From Neorhizobium sp. SHOUNA12A (GTDB lineage Bacteria; Pseudomonadota; Alphaproteobacteria; Rhizobiales; Rhizobiaceae): 64,000 nucleotides of DNA. Numbering within the stretch: position 1 is the first letter of the stretch; the number at the start of each line of letters is the position of its first letter. The stretch covers positions 1 through 64,000 of the forward strand of contig NZ_JALBGV010000020.1 in assembly GCF_023006505.1 (NCBI RefSeq). Direction: 5' to 3'. The translations under genes and the position numbers were made by a program. The notes beneath the pieces were generated by a model. It did no database searches. It had not been told where the DNA came from and saw only the letters and a program-made list of their open reading frames with translations. Shown piece after piece: positions 17,439 to 26,458 of this stretch.

Positions 17439-18278
17439 TCATCTCTCCCGCCGCGCCAGGAAGGCCATCCGCTCGAAGAGATGCACGTCCTGCTCGTTCT
17501 TGAGGAGAGCGCCATGCAGCTTCGGCAGCGCGGTCTTGACGTCGCCGCGCAGGTCCGACGGATCGACATCGTCGGAGACCAGTAGCCGGATCCAGTCGAG
17601 CGCTTCGGAGGTCGAAGGCTTTTTCTTCAGACCCGGCATCTCGCGGATCTCGTAGAATTGGGTGAGCGCGTTGCGCACCAGCGTCTGCTTGATGCCGGGA
17701 TAATGGACCTCGACGATGCGGGCGAGCGTATCCACGTCCGGGAAGCGGATATAGTGGAAGAAACAGCGGCGCAGGAAGGCGTCCGGCAGTTCCTTTTCGT
17801 TGTTGGAGGTGATGATCACGATCGGCCGGACCTTGGCGCGCACCATTTCATCGGTCTCGTAGACATGGAATTCCATGCGGTCGAGTTCCTGCAGCAGGTC
17901 GTTCGGGAACTCGATATCGGCCTTGTCGATCTCGTCAATCAACAGGACGAGCTTCGTGTCGGCGGCAAAGGCCTGCCACAGCTTGCCGCGGCGGATATAG
18001 TTGGCCACGTCGTGGACGCGCTCATCGCCGAGCTGGCTGTCGCGCAGCCGCGAGACGGCATCGTATTCGTAGAGCCCCTGCTGCGCCTTGGTGGTGGACT
18101 TGATGTTCCACTCGATCAGATCGAGCCCGAGGGCGGCAGCCACCTGCCGCGCAAGCTCGGTCTTGCCGGTGCCGGGCTCGCCTTTCACCAGCAGCGGACG
18201 TTCGAGCCGGATCGCAGCGTTGACGGCCACCATCAGATCCTTGTCGGCAATATAGTCCGCTGTACCCTGAAACTGCAT
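17439..18278 (-). CDS. MoxR-family AAA+ ATPase
   Basis: A 279-residue AAA+ ATPase of the MoxR group. Walker A is GEPGTGKT at residues 33-40, and Walker B is in KLVLLIDEIDKAD around residue 112. The start MQFQGTADYI fits the family; the longer upstream frame overlaps the divergent gene's leader and has no similarity. MoxR ATPases work with VWA-domain proteins in maturation of enzyme complexes. The likely VWA partner is at 15138-16316, on the far side of metA. The client complex is not identifiable from this window; the Mo-hydroxylase at 6-9 kb is a distant possibility only. Confidence 0.92.
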   Translation of the reverse strand: MQFQGTADYIADKDLMVAVNAAIRLERPLLVKGEPGTGKTELARQVAAALGLDLIEWNIKSTTKAQQGLYEYDAVSRLRDSQLGDERVHDVANYIRRGKLWQAFAADTKLVLLIDEIDKADIEFPNDLLQELDRMEFHVYETDEMVRAKVRPIVIITSNNEKELPDAFLRRCFFHYIRFPDVDTLARIVEVHYPGIKQTLVRNALTQFYEIREMPGLKKKPSTSEALDWIRLLVSDDVDPSDLRGDVKTALPKLHGALLKNEQDVHLFERMAFLARRER

Positions 18279-18378
18279 CTCGTGATCCTGATCGGTAAAC
18301 GCGCCGCAAACTAAAAGCTCACCCGTGGCGGTGCAACAGCTTTCCCTTTCCACCGGCTTTGCGCTATGGGCAATGCAC

Positions 18379-19029
18379 ATGACCCATTCGACCTTTACCA
18401 TTCTGCTCGGCGGCAATTTGCGCGTCACCGACCGCCTGCGGGACACGATCGCCGGCAGCCGCTTCATCGCGGCAGATAGCGGCATGCGCCATGCGGCAGC
18501 ACTCGGCGTGAAGCCGGAACTCTGGGTCGGTGATTTCGACTCCTCCGACGCCGCGCTGATCGCGCAGTTCCCGCAGGTCGAGCGGCAGGCCTTTCCGCCG
18601 GCCAAGAACGAGACGGACGGCGAGATCGCGACGGCGGAAGCGATCGAACGCGGCGCGACGAGGCTGATCCTTGCCGGCGCGCTCGGTGGCGAGCGCAGCG
18701 ACCATGCGCTTCAGCATCTCTTTCACGCCATGAGCCTGGCCGAACGCGACCTCGACATCCTGCTGACGTCGGGTGACGAGGAGGCCGTGCCGCTGCTGCC
18801 GGGCACAAGGACACTGGACCTGCCGAAGGGTTCGCTGTTTTCGGTCATCGGTTTTTCCGACCTGGAAGGACTCGATATCATCGGCGCGCGTTATCCGCTC
18901 GACAACTTCTCACTCCCCTTCGGCTCCTCGCGCACCGTCTCGAACGTTGCAGAAGGCCGGGTGGAATTCCATTTGAGGAAGGGCAAGGCCATGATCCTTG
19001 CCCGCCCCCACGACTTTACAGGAGCCTGA
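18379..19029 (+). CDS. Thiamine pyrophosphokinase (thiamine diphosphokinase)
   Basis: Transfers pyrophosphate from ATP to thiamine to make thiamine diphosphate. It has 216 residues from the chosen start MTHSTFTILL; an ATG two codons earlier and another further upstream are also in frame. Family blocks seen: LLGGNLRVTD, IAADSGMRHAAALGVKPELWVGDFDS with the acidic metal-binding residues, NETDGEIA, and GALGGERSDH. This enzyme lets the cell use thiamine salvaged by the ThiBPQ importer encoded 3 kb downstream on the same strand. It is divergent from the MoxR gene, with about 100 bp between starts. Confidence 0.92.
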   Translation: MTHSTFTILLGGNLRVTDRLRDTIAGSRFIAADSGMRHAAALGVKPELWVGDFDSSDAALIAQFPQVERQAFPPAKNETDGEIATAEAIERGATRLILAGALGGERSDHALQHLFHAMSLAERDLDILLTSGDEEAVPLLPGTRTLDLPKGSLFSVIGFSDLEGLDIIGARYPLDNFSLPFGSSRTVSNVAEGRVEFHLRKGKAMILARPHDFTGA

Positions 19030-19032
19030 CTG

Positions 19033-20856
19033 TTGGCGCCCCCAATTCTGAAACTTGACGATATTTTCCTGAGCTTCGGCGGCGCGCCGCTTCTCGCCGG
19101 CGCCGGCATGCAGGTGGAGCCGGGCGACCGCATCTGCCTCGTCGGCCGCAACGGTTCCGGCAAATCGACGCTGATGAAGATCGCCGCGGGCATGGTCGAG
19201 CCCCAGTCGGGCGAGGTGTTCCGCCATCCCTCCTCGACCATCCGCTATCTCGAACAGGCGCCGGATTTCGCCGATTATTCGACGGTGCAGGCCTATGCCG
19301 AAGCGGGCCTCGGCCCGGGCGACGATCCCTATCGCGTCACCTATCTGCTCGAACATCTGGGCCTCACCGGCCAGGAACACCCGAACACGCTTTCCGGCGG
19401 CGAAGCCCGCCGCGCAGCACTTGCCCGCGTCATGGCGCCCGAGCCGGACATCCTGATGCTCGACGAGCCGACCAACCATCTCGACCTGCCGACCATCGAA
19501 TGGCTGGAAGACGAGTTGCGCAAGACGAGAAGCGCGCTCGTGGTGATCTCGCACGATAGGCGCTTCCTCGAAAAAGTCTCGAATGCCACCGTCTGGCTCG
19601 ATCGCGGTACATCACGACGCCTCAACCGCGGTTTCGGCGAATTCGAAGCCTGGCGCGACGAGGTATTGGAGGCGGAAGAGCTGGAGCAGCACAAGCTCGG
19701 CAAGGCGATCGAGCGCGAGGAACACTGGCTGCGCTACGGCGTGACCGCCCGCCGCAAGCGCAACATGCGCCGCCTCGGCGAGTTGCAGACGATGCGCGGC
19801 AATTACCGCGGCCACAAGGGACCGCAGGGCACGGTGCAGGCGAGCGTCAGCGAAGGCCGTGAATCCGGCAAGCTGGTCATCGAGGCCGAAAACATCACCA
19901 AGAGCTACGACGAGCGGATCATCGTCGCGCCGTTCTCGATCCGCGTGCATCGCGGCGACTGCATCGGTCTCGTCGGCCCGAACGGCGCCGGCAAGACGAC
20001 GCTTCTGAAGATGCTGACCGGCCAGCTGGCGCCCGACACCGGCACCGTCAAGCTCGGCACCAACTTGGAAATCGCCACGCTCGACCAGAAGCGCGAAGAC
20101 CTGGACCCCGAGGACACCCTGTCCCACTATCTGACGGATGGCCGCGGCGAGACGCTGCTTGTCAACGGCGAGCAGCGGCATGTCGCAGGTTACATGAAGG
20201 ACTTCCTGTTCCAGCCGGAGCAGATCAGGACGCCGATCAAGAACCTGTCGGGCGGCGAGCGCGCCCGGCTGATGCTCGCCCGCATCATGGCGCGGCCTTC
20301 CAACCTACTGATACTGGACGAACCGACCAACGACCTCGACATCGAGACGCTGGACCTGCTGCAGGAAATCGTCGCCGGCTATTCCGGCACCGTCATCCTC
20401 GTCAGCCACGACCGCGACTTCCTCGACCGCACCGTGACCTCAACCATCGCCCCCGCAAATCCGGACGCACCGGACGGCCGCTGGATCGAATATGCCGGCG
20501 GCTACACGGATATGCTGGCGCAGCGGAAGGGTGCGTTGGAGGAAAGGCGCCGCACGGAAAAAGCTGACAGGGCAAAAGCCGATACCGCGGCATCGGTTCC
20601 CGGCACCCCCAAGGGCAAAGGCAAGCTTTCCTTCAAGCAGAAATTCGCGCTCGAGAACCTGCCTAAGGAAATGGCGAAGGCCGAGGCCGAGATCGCCGCC
20701 CGCGAGAAGAAAATGGCCGATCCCAACCTCTTCACCAAGGATCCAGCCGCCTTCAACACGCTGGCTGCGGAGATGGAAAAGCTGCGCCAAAGCATCAGCA
20801 AAATGGAAGAAGAATGGCTGGAACTCGAAATGCTGCGTGAGGAAATTGAAGGCTGA
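19033..20856 (+). CDS. ABC-F family ATPase (Uup-like)
   Basis: A 607-residue duplicated ABC ATPase without membrane segments. First Walker A is GRNGSGKST and first signature LSGGEARR; second Walker A is GPNGAGKTT and second signature LSGGERAR. A charged linker joins the two halves, and a Lys/Glu-rich C-terminal coiled coil follows a Pro/Gly/Lys patch near residue 520. This layout matches the Uup/EttA-like ABC-F proteins that act on ribosomes rather than in transport. The start is TTG at 19033, three nt after the thiamine pyrophosphokinase stop, so the genes are co-transcribed. Linkage with thiamine metabolism appears incidental. Confidence 0.9.
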   Translation: MAPPILKLDDIFLSFGGAPLLAGAGMQVEPGDRICLVGRNGSGKSTLMKIAAGMVEPQSGEVFRHPSSTIRYLEQAPDFADYSTVQAYAEAGLGPGDDPYRVTYLLEHLGLTGQEHPNTLSGGEARRAALARVMAPEPDILMLDEPTNHLDLPTIEWLEDELRKTRSALVVISHDRRFLEKVSNATVWLDRGTSRRLNRGFGEFEAWRDEVLEAEELEQHKLGKAIEREEHWLRYGVTARRKRNMRRLGELQTMRGNYRGHKGPQGTVQASVSEGRESGKLVIEAENITKSYDERIIVAPFSIRVHRGDCIGLVGPNGAGKTTLLKMLTGQLAPDTGTVKLGTNLEIATLDQKREDLDPEDTLSHYLTDGRGETLLVNGEQRHVAGYMKDFLFQPEQIRTPIKNLSGGERARLMLARIMARPSNLLILDEPTNDLDIETLDLLQEIVAGYSGTVILVSHDRDFLDRTVTSTIAPANPDAPDGRWIEYAGGYTDMLAQRKGALEERRRTEKADRAKADTAASVPGTPKGKGKLSFKQKFALENLPKEMAKAEAEIAAREKKMADPNLFTKDPAAFNTLAAEMEKLRQSISKMEEEWLELEMLREEIEG

Positions 20857-20912
20857 TTTGCGATTTATTAAGCTTAACAGATAGTTAGCTAAAAAAATAT
20901 TTGTCGCGGAGC

Positions 20913-20937
20913 GGAACATATGATGTCCCGAGACGTT
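20913..20937 (+). promoter_or_regulatory. Exact EcfG (general stress sigma) promoter
   Basis: GGAAC at 20913-20917 and CGTT at 20934-20937 are separated by 16 nt. This is an exact match to the alphaproteobacterial EcfG/RpoE2 promoter consensus GGAAC-N16-17-CGTT. It lies about 80 nt before the response regulator start codon and points toward it. Confidence 0.8.
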
Positions 20938-21015
20938 CTGGGTGTGAACATCGGTCGAAATGTCCCGGGGACGGATCGGCCTGCCCGGAACCGATCAACC
21001 GAATGGGGACATCCA

Positions 21016-21465
21016 ATGCTGACAAATGTTACGCGTCGTCGGCTGGCCACTGAGGCGATGAATCAAAGAGTTATGATTGTCGAAGACGAGTTTCTGATCG
21101 CGCTCGATGTTGCCGAGACGATCGAAGCCATGGGCCTGAAAGTCGCTGGTTTTGCCAATGCCCGCAAACACGCCCTGGCGCTCGCCGCCTATGCCGATAT
21201 CGCCCTGGTCGATGTCAATCTTTCGGACGGCCGGACTGGCCCGGAGATCGGCCGGGAGCTTGCCGAGCAATATGGCATCACCGTCGTCTTCATGACCGGT
21301 AATCCGGAGGATGTGGAGGACGGTGTCAAAGGCTCGCTCGGCGTTCTCACCAAACCGGTCATGCCCGATGTGGTCGAGAAGACGATCGACTACGCCGTCG
21401 CCAACCGGCTCGGCGGCATGGCGATCGTTCCGCGTGAACTGAAAGTGTTTCCGCAAAACCACTGA
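21016..21465 (+). CDS. Single-domain response regulator
   Basis: A 149-residue CheY-like receiver with no output domain. Receiver blocks are MIVEDEFLIALDVAETI, the phospho-acceptor Asp in ALVDVNLSDGRTG, VVFMTGN, and TKPV with the conserved Lys. I chose ATG 21016, with GGGGA seven nt upstream, over the internal ATG at 21058 and an earlier ATG that overlaps the promoter. The receiver sequence resembles those attached to HWE kinases, so the kinase at 9755-11560 is a conceivable partner. The exact EcfG promoter upstream indicates general-stress induction. Its target is unknown; single-domain regulators often modulate kinases or phosphatases of the PhyR pathway. Confidence 0.87.
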   Translation: MLTNVTRRRLATEAMNQRVMIVEDEFLIALDVAETIEAMGLKVAGFANARKHALALAAYADIALVDVNLSDGRTGPEIGRELAEQYGITVVFMTGNPEDVEDGVKGSLGVLTKPVMPDVVEKTIDYAVANRLGGMAIVPRELKVFPQNH

Positions 21466-21565
21466 GAATGAAACACTGAGCCATGTTGCTCCCGCCGAAT
21501 GCGCTTGAGCCGGCCGCAGTCCGCCTCTTGCCAGCCATTCGCCTCGCCGCTAAATCTGATCCTGC

Positions 21566-21656
21566 TCTAACGGGGTGCCGCGCGTTTGCGTGCGGCTGAG
21601 AGGCCTCTGGCCAACCCGCGGAACCTGATCCGGTTAACACCGGCGGAGGGATTAGA
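21566..21656 (+). promoter_or_regulatory. TPP (thi-box) riboswitch upstream of thiBPQ
   Basis: Canonical elements are present in order: GGGGTGCC, GGCTGAGA, ACCCGCGGAACCTGATC, CCGGTTAACACCGG, and GGCGGAGGGA. P1 closes between TCTAA (21566-21570) and TTAGA (21652-21656). It ends about 50 nt before the thiB ATG, whose ribosome-binding site is GAGGAG. No terminator with a T-run is seen between, so control is more likely at translation initiation. Confidence 0.96.
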
Positions 21657-21707
21657 CGGCTCTTCATCAGCGCCTATCCCCTTTGTCACCAAAACGAGGA
21701 GACGCTG

Positions 21708-22718
21708 ATGCGCAGCACCATTCTTTCCATATTCGCGGCCGCTGCCGCCCTTTCCCTTTCTGCGCCGGCCGAAGCACAGCAAAAGACGCTGACCGTCTAC
21801 ACCTATGAGAGCTTCATCTCCGATTGGGGTCCAGGGCCCAAGGTCAAGGAAACCTTCGAGAAGACCTGCGCCTGCAAGCTCAATTTCGTCGGCGTCGCCG
21901 ATGGCGTGGCGCTTCTGACCCGCCTGAAACTGGAAGGCAAAGGCACCGACGCCGATATCGCGCTCGGCCTCGATACCAACCTGATCTCCGAGGCGAAGGC
22001 GACCGGTCTGTTCGAGCCGCACGGGCTCGACGTCTCGGCCGCCAAGGTCCCCGGCAATTACAGCGACGACACGTTCATCCCCTACGATTACGGCCATTTC
22101 GCCGTTGTCTACGATACGCAGGCGATGAAGAACCCGCCGAAAAGCCTCAAGGAACTGGTGGACGGCGATCCGGCGCAGAAGATCGCCATCGAGGACCCGC
22201 GCACCTCGACCCCCGGTCTCGGCCTGCTGCTGTGGGTGAAATCGGTCTATGGTGACCAGGCGCCAGAGGCTTGGGCGAAGCTCAGGAAACGCGTGCTCAC
22301 CGTCACGCCCGGCTGGTCGGAGGCCTATGGCCTGTTCACCAAGGGCGAAGTGCCGATGGTATTTTCCTACACGACCTCGCCCGCCTATCACATGGTCGAG
22401 GAGAAGACGGACCGCTATCAGGCCACCTCCTTCTCCGAAGGCCACTATATCCAGATCGAGGTCGCCGGCATGCTGAAGGGGGCGAATGAAAAGGACCTGG
22501 CGAAACAGTTCCTGAAGTTCATGGTTTCGCCGGCCTTCCAGGACATCATCCCGACCACCAACTGGATGATGCCGGCCGTCAAGACCTCCCAGCCGCTCCC
22601 CGACGCGTTCAACAAGCTGGTGCAGCCGACGAAAACTTTCCTGATGGGGTCGGACGAGGTGGCCAAGAACCGGCAGGCCTGGATCGACGAATGGCTGACC
22701 GCCATGAGCCTGAACTGA
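21708..22718 (+). CDS. thiB: ThiB, periplasmic thiamine/TPP-binding protein
   Basis: The substrate-binding component of the thiamine ABC importer, 336 residues. A signal peptide occupies about residues 1-23 (hydrophobic core ending APAEAQQ), followed by [19 protein letters not shown], a typical ThiB N terminus. The [18 protein letters not shown] and [14 protein letters not shown] blocks also match the family. It is the first gene of thiBPQ; thiP starts 4 nt after its stop. The TPP riboswitch in the leader represses the operon when intracellular TPP is high. Confidence 0.96.
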   Translation: MRSTILSIFAAAAALSLSAPAEAQQKTLTVYTYESFISDWGPGPKVKETFEKTCACKLNFVGVADGVALLTRLKLEGKGTDADIALGLDTNLISEAKATGLFEPHGLDVSAAKVPGNYSDDTFIPYDYGHFAVVYDTQAMKNPPKSLKELVDGDPAQKIAIEDPRTSTPGLGLLLWVKSVYGDQAPEAWAKLRKRVLTVTPGWSEAYGLFTKGEVPMVFSYTTSPAYHMVEEKTDRYQATSFSEGHYIQIEVAGMLKGANEKDLAKQFLKFMVSPAFQDIIPTTNWMMPAVKTSQPLPDAFNKLVQPTKTFLMGSDEVAKNRQAWIDEWLTAMSLN

Positions 22719-22722
22719 TCCC

Positions 22723-24342
22723 ATGCTGACGAGGGCCGAGCGAAGACGCGGGATAGGCTGGGGGCTGCTGAGCATCGCCGGCATCGCCCTCTTCGTCGGC
22801 ATCGCGGTTGCCGCCCTTCTCTCCTGGGACACCGGCAACACCCAAAGCCGGCTGTTCACCGCCTATACCTGGCGGATCCTGCGTTTCACCCTGCTGCAGG
22901 CGGTTCTTTCGACGCTGCTGTCGGTCGTCTTCGCCCTTCCCGTCGCACTCGCGCTTGCCCGCCGCCCGCGCTTTCCGGGCCGTGTATGGTTCATCCGGCT
23001 GATGGCATTGCCGATGGGCCTGCCGGTGCTGATCGGCGCGCTCGGCCTGATCGGTATCTGGGGGCGGCAGGGGGTAATGAACAGCCTGCTATTGAAGCTT
23101 GGCCTCGAACAGCCGGTCAGCATTTATGGGCTTTCCGGCATCCTGCTGGCCCATGTGTTCTTCAACCTGCCGCTCGCCGCGAGACTGCTGCTTGCGGCGC
23201 TGGAGCGCCTGCCGGCGGAATATTGGCTGCTCTCCTCCAGCCTCGGGATGAAGCCATTATCCGTCTTCCGCTTCATTGAATGGCCCGTAGCCCGCCGCGT
23301 CATCCCCGGCATTGCCGGCCTGATCTTCATGTTGTGCGCCACGAGTTTCACGCTCGTCCTGGTGCTCGGCGGCGGGCCGGCTGCGACCACGCTCGAAGTG
23401 GCGATCTACCAGTCGCTGCGTTTCGATTTCGATCCGCCGCGCGCCATAGCGCTGTCGCTGCTGCAGATCGGCATGACGGCGCTGATCCTGATTGCGATTT
23501 CGCTTTTTCCAACCCCTGACGACGCTGGCATCACGGCCGGTCGGGCGACACGCCGGTTCGATGGCCGGACGTTGCCCGCACGGCTTTGGGATGTGCTGGC
23601 TATCCTGCTTGCCACGACATTCCTGATCCTGCCGCTCACCTCGATCGTCGTTGCCGGCGCCCAGGCTAATCTCTGGAACCTCGCCACCAGCCCCGCTTTC
23701 CTGCGCGCCGCCTGGACCAGTTTTACGATCGCGCTTTCCGCCGGCTTGCTGGCCGTGCTGACCTCCCTGGCTATCATTGCCGGGCGCGGCGCAATTGTAG
23801 ACATGAAGAGGCCCGGCGGAACCGCCAGGGCGTTTTCCGTTTCCTTGGGCGGAATGTCCTCGCTGGTGCTGCTCATTCCGCCGGTCGTGCTCGGGACCGG
23901 TTGGTTCCTGATGCTGCGCCCGTTCGGCGATGTGGCGCGCTTCGCCCCGGCGCTGGTGGCGATCATCAACATGCTGATGGCGCTTCCCTTCGTGATGCGC
24001 GTTTTGGCCCCGGCCGTCGAAACGCACCGCAAGCGGACAGGCAGGCTGTCGGCAAGCCTCGGCGTCTCCGGCTTTTCACGCGTATGGAGGATCGATCTGC
24101 CGGTTCTGGCAAGGCCGCTGCTGACGGCACTGTCCTTCGCCATGGCGCTGTCGCTCGGCGACCTCGGCGCGGTAGCGCTGTTCGGCTCCAATGACCTCAC
24201 CACCCTGCCATGGCTTGTCTATAGCCGGCTATCCAGCTACCGCACCAACGATGCGGATGGGTTGGCGCTTATCCTCGGCATCATCTGCCTGGCGCTGACG
24301 GTGATCGGCACGGCTGGCCGCAAGGAAACGAGCCATGACTGA
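22723..24342 (+). CDS. thiP: ThiP, fused thiamine ABC permease
   Basis: An inner-membrane permease of 539 residues made of two fused BPD_transp_1-type halves, giving about 12 membrane helices. Each half has an EAA-type loop for contact with the ATPase: about residues 165-185 (LERLPAEYWLLSSSLGM) and about 430-450 (RLSASLGVSGFSRVWRI). The start MLTRAERRRGIGWG gives a basic N terminus before the first helix. Its last 8 nt overlap the start of thiQ, indicating translational coupling. Confidence 0.95.
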   Translation: MLTRAERRRGIGWGLLSIAGIALFVGIAVAALLSWDTGNTQSRLFTAYTWRILRFTLLQAVLSTLLSVVFALPVALALARRPRFPGRVWFIRLMALPMGLPVLIGALGLIGIWGRQGVMNSLLLKLGLEQPVSIYGLSGILLAHVFFNLPLAARLLLAALERLPAEYWLLSSSLGMKPLSVFRFIEWPVARRVIPGIAGLIFMLCATSFTLVLVLGGGPAATTLEVAIYQSLRFDFDPPRAIALSLLQIGMTALILIAISLFPTPDDAGITAGRATRRFDGRTLPARLWDVLAILLATTFLILPLTSIVVAGAQANLWNLATSPAFLRAAWTSFTIALSAGLLAVLTSLAIIAGRGAIVDMKRPGGTARAFSVSLGGMSSLVLLIPPVVLGTGWFLMLRPFGDVARFAPALVAIINMLMALPFVMRVLAPAVETHRKRTGRLSASLGVSGFSRVWRIDLPVLARPLLTALSFAMALSLGDLGAVALFGSNDLTTLPWLVYSRLSSYRTNDADGLALILGIICLALTVIGTAGRKETSHD

Positions 24343-25042
24343 CGGCATCACGCTCAACAAGGTTGAACTGAAGCTCGGCACCAAGGAATTCCGCTTCGAC
24401 TGCGCTTTGCCGGCCGGCGCCGTGACGGCGATTACCGGCCCATCCGGCTCCGGCAAATCGACCTTCCTCAACCTCGTTGCCGGCTTCGAGACGCCCGATC
24501 GCGGCCGTATCCTGATCGCCGGCGAGGACGTGACGGAAAAACATCCCTCCGAGCGTCCCGTATCGCTGGTCTTTCAGGATAATAACCTCTTCGCCCATCT
24601 GAACCTCGCCACCAATATCGGCCTCGGTATCAGCCCGTCGCTGAAGCTTTCCGGCAGTGACCGGGCCGCGATATCGCAGGCGCTGGAACGCGTGGGCTTG
24701 AGCGGCTTTGAAAAACGGACGCCGGGGACGCTTTCCGGCGGCGAAAGGCAGCGTGCCGCGTTCGCCCGGGCTCTGGTGCGCAAAAAGCCGGTTCTGCTGA
24801 TGGATGAGCCGTTCGCGGCCCTCGATCCCGGGCTCAGGCTTTCGATGGCCAGCCTGCTCATCGAGCTGCATCGCGAGACGGGCAATACGGTGCTGGTCGT
24901 GACCCACGATCCGGATGAGGTCGGCCGGTTGGCCAACCATGCGATCTTCATCGACCACGGCCAGATCCTGCTGCAGGCGCCGGCCGAGGAATTCCTCGCC
25001 CGACGCGATATTCCGACACTCGCCGAATTTCTTTCCGGCTGA
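24335..25042 (+). CDS. thiQ: ThiQ, thiamine ABC transporter ATPase
   Basis: The cytoplasmic ATPase of the thiamine importer, 235 residues. Walker A is GPSGSGKST (about residues 34-42), the Q-loop is in LVFQDNNLF, the signature is LSGGERQRAAFARAL, Walker B is VLLMDEPFAALD, and the H-loop is VVTHD. It ends one base before the stop codon of the converging MATE gene, so there is no intergenic space. It completes the riboswitch-controlled thiBPQ operon. Confidence 0.96.
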   Translation: MTDGITLNKVELKLGTKEFRFDCALPAGAVTAITGPSGSGKSTFLNLVAGFETPDRGRILIAGEDVTEKHPSERPVSLVFQDNNLFAHLNLATNIGLGISPSLKLSGSDRAAISQALERVGLSGFEKRTPGTLSGGERQRAAFARALVRKKPVLLMDEPFAALDPGLRLSMASLLIELHRETGNTVLVVTHDPDEVGRLANHAIFIDHGQILLQAPAEEFLARRDIPTLAEFLSG

Positions 25043-26458
25043 TCAGGCAGCCTTTCCGCGGAACCAGACGCCGGAGCGGATGGCGAGGAACAGGATCCCG
25101 CCATAGGCGACCAGACCAACTGCCAGCGCGAAGAACAAACCGTTGAGCGATCCGGTAAATTCCAGCGCCAGCCAGCCCCCGAGACCTGCAATGGCGAGTC
25201 TCAGAAAACCGCAGGCAAGCGGCCAGAGTAGCTGGCCCGCGCCTTGAGAGGCGAAATAGAGCGCCAGCCCGCCGCCGAAGAAACCATAAACCGGCCCGAC
25301 GATCTGCAAATAGGCAACGCCCGCATCGATCGCTCCATGCTCCTCGCTGAACAGCGAAATCCACGCGACCGGGAAGATCGCCGCGATCAGGCCGATCACC
25401 TCGGTGATGACGAAAGCGATCGCAGCACCGGTGAACGCGATGCGCATCGCCCGGTCTTTCTGGCCGGCGCCCATGTTGGTGCCAACAAGCGCCACCATCG
25501 GCGCACCGATGCCGAAGATCACCGGGATCAGCAGATATTCGAGCCTCGCGCCGGTACCGAACCCAGCCACTGCCGAAACACCCGCCTTGGTCGCGACCAG
25601 AGCCGTGGCGATGCCGATGGTCACATTGGTGAGAACGGAATTGATCGCCGCGGCAGCGCCGAGGCGGACGATATCCCGGAACATCGTCCAGCGGAGCGGA
25701 CCGACGCCGAAGCGCACGAGATTGCGGCCGGAGAGGATGTACCAGGCAAGCACCGCGGTGCTGCCGAAACTGTAGAGCACCAGGGCCAGACCGCCGCCGG
25801 CGATGCCGAGCCCCTGGAACGGACCGAAGCCGAAAATGAGAAGCGGCGATACGGGCACGAGGAGTGCGGCACCGACACAGGTAACCAGCGCCGGGAACAG
25901 CATATTGCCCGTGCCGCGCACCACGCTCGCCAGGCCGTTCATCAGCCAGACGAAGATCATGCCGCCGAATACCACGTTGGAATAGATGAGGGCCGCCTCG
26001 AGTTCCGGCCCCTCGCCGCCGAGCGCCCGATAGATCGGCCGGCCATAGGCGAGCATGATCGCCGAAAACAGCAGTCCGAGCAGGACATTGACGACGACGG
26101 CATGCCAGGCAAGCAGGTCGGCATCCCCGCGCCGGCCGCTGCCGAGCGCACGGGCGATGGCAGACGAGATCGCCCCGCCGAAACCGCCGGCAGACATCAT
26201 CTGCATCAGCATCACGGCCGGAAAGACGAGGGCCATGCCCGCCAGCGCCGCGGTGCCCATATGCGAAACCCACCAGGTTTCGATGAGGCCGGTCGAGGCC
26301 TGGGCGAGCATGATCAGGATGTTCGGCCATGCGAGCCGGATCAGCATCGGCAGGATCGGATCCTGCAGCAGCTGCCGGGTCCGCGGATTGATCGGCGCCG
26401 CGGTGGCGTCGTCAAAGGTAGGCGCCGCCTCGACGGCTTCGGTGGTCACGGCACTCAT
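25043..26458 (-). CDS. MATE-family multidrug/metabolite exporter
   Basis: An inner-membrane antiporter of 471 residues with about 12 membrane helices in two six-helix halves. It begins after a soluble N-terminal stretch of about 30 residues, with the first helix at LIRLAWPNILIMLAQASTG (about 38-56). VGTNMGAGQKDRA in the second half is a typical MATE loop. MATE proteins export cationic drugs or metabolites using Na+ or H+ gradients. Its ATG overlaps the TGA of the HxlR regulator gene upstream, so the two form one operon and the regulator probably controls the exporter. Confidence 0.93.
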   Translation of the reverse strand: MSAVTTEAVEAAPTFDDATAAPINPRTRQLLQDPILPMLIRLAWPNILIMLAQASTGLIETWWVSHMGTAALAGMALVFPAVMLMQMMSAGGFGGAISSAIARALGSGRRGDADLLAWHAVVVNVLLGLLFSAIMLAYGRPIYRALGGEGPELEAALIYSNVVFGGMIFVWLMNGLASVVRGTGNMLFPALVTCVGAALLVPVSPLLIFGFGPFQGLGIAGGGLALVLYSFGSTAVLAWYILSGRNLVRFGVGPLRWTMFRDIVRLGAAAAINSVLTNVTIGIATALVATKAGVSAVAGFGTGARLEYLLIPVIFGIGAPMVALVGTNMGAGQKDRAMRIAFTGAAIAFVITEVIGLIAAIFPVAWISLFSEEHGAIDAGVAYLQIVGPVYGFFGGGLALYFASQGAGQLLWPLACGFLRLAIAGLGGWLALEFTGSLNGLFFALAVGLVAYGGILFLAIRSGVWFRGKAA

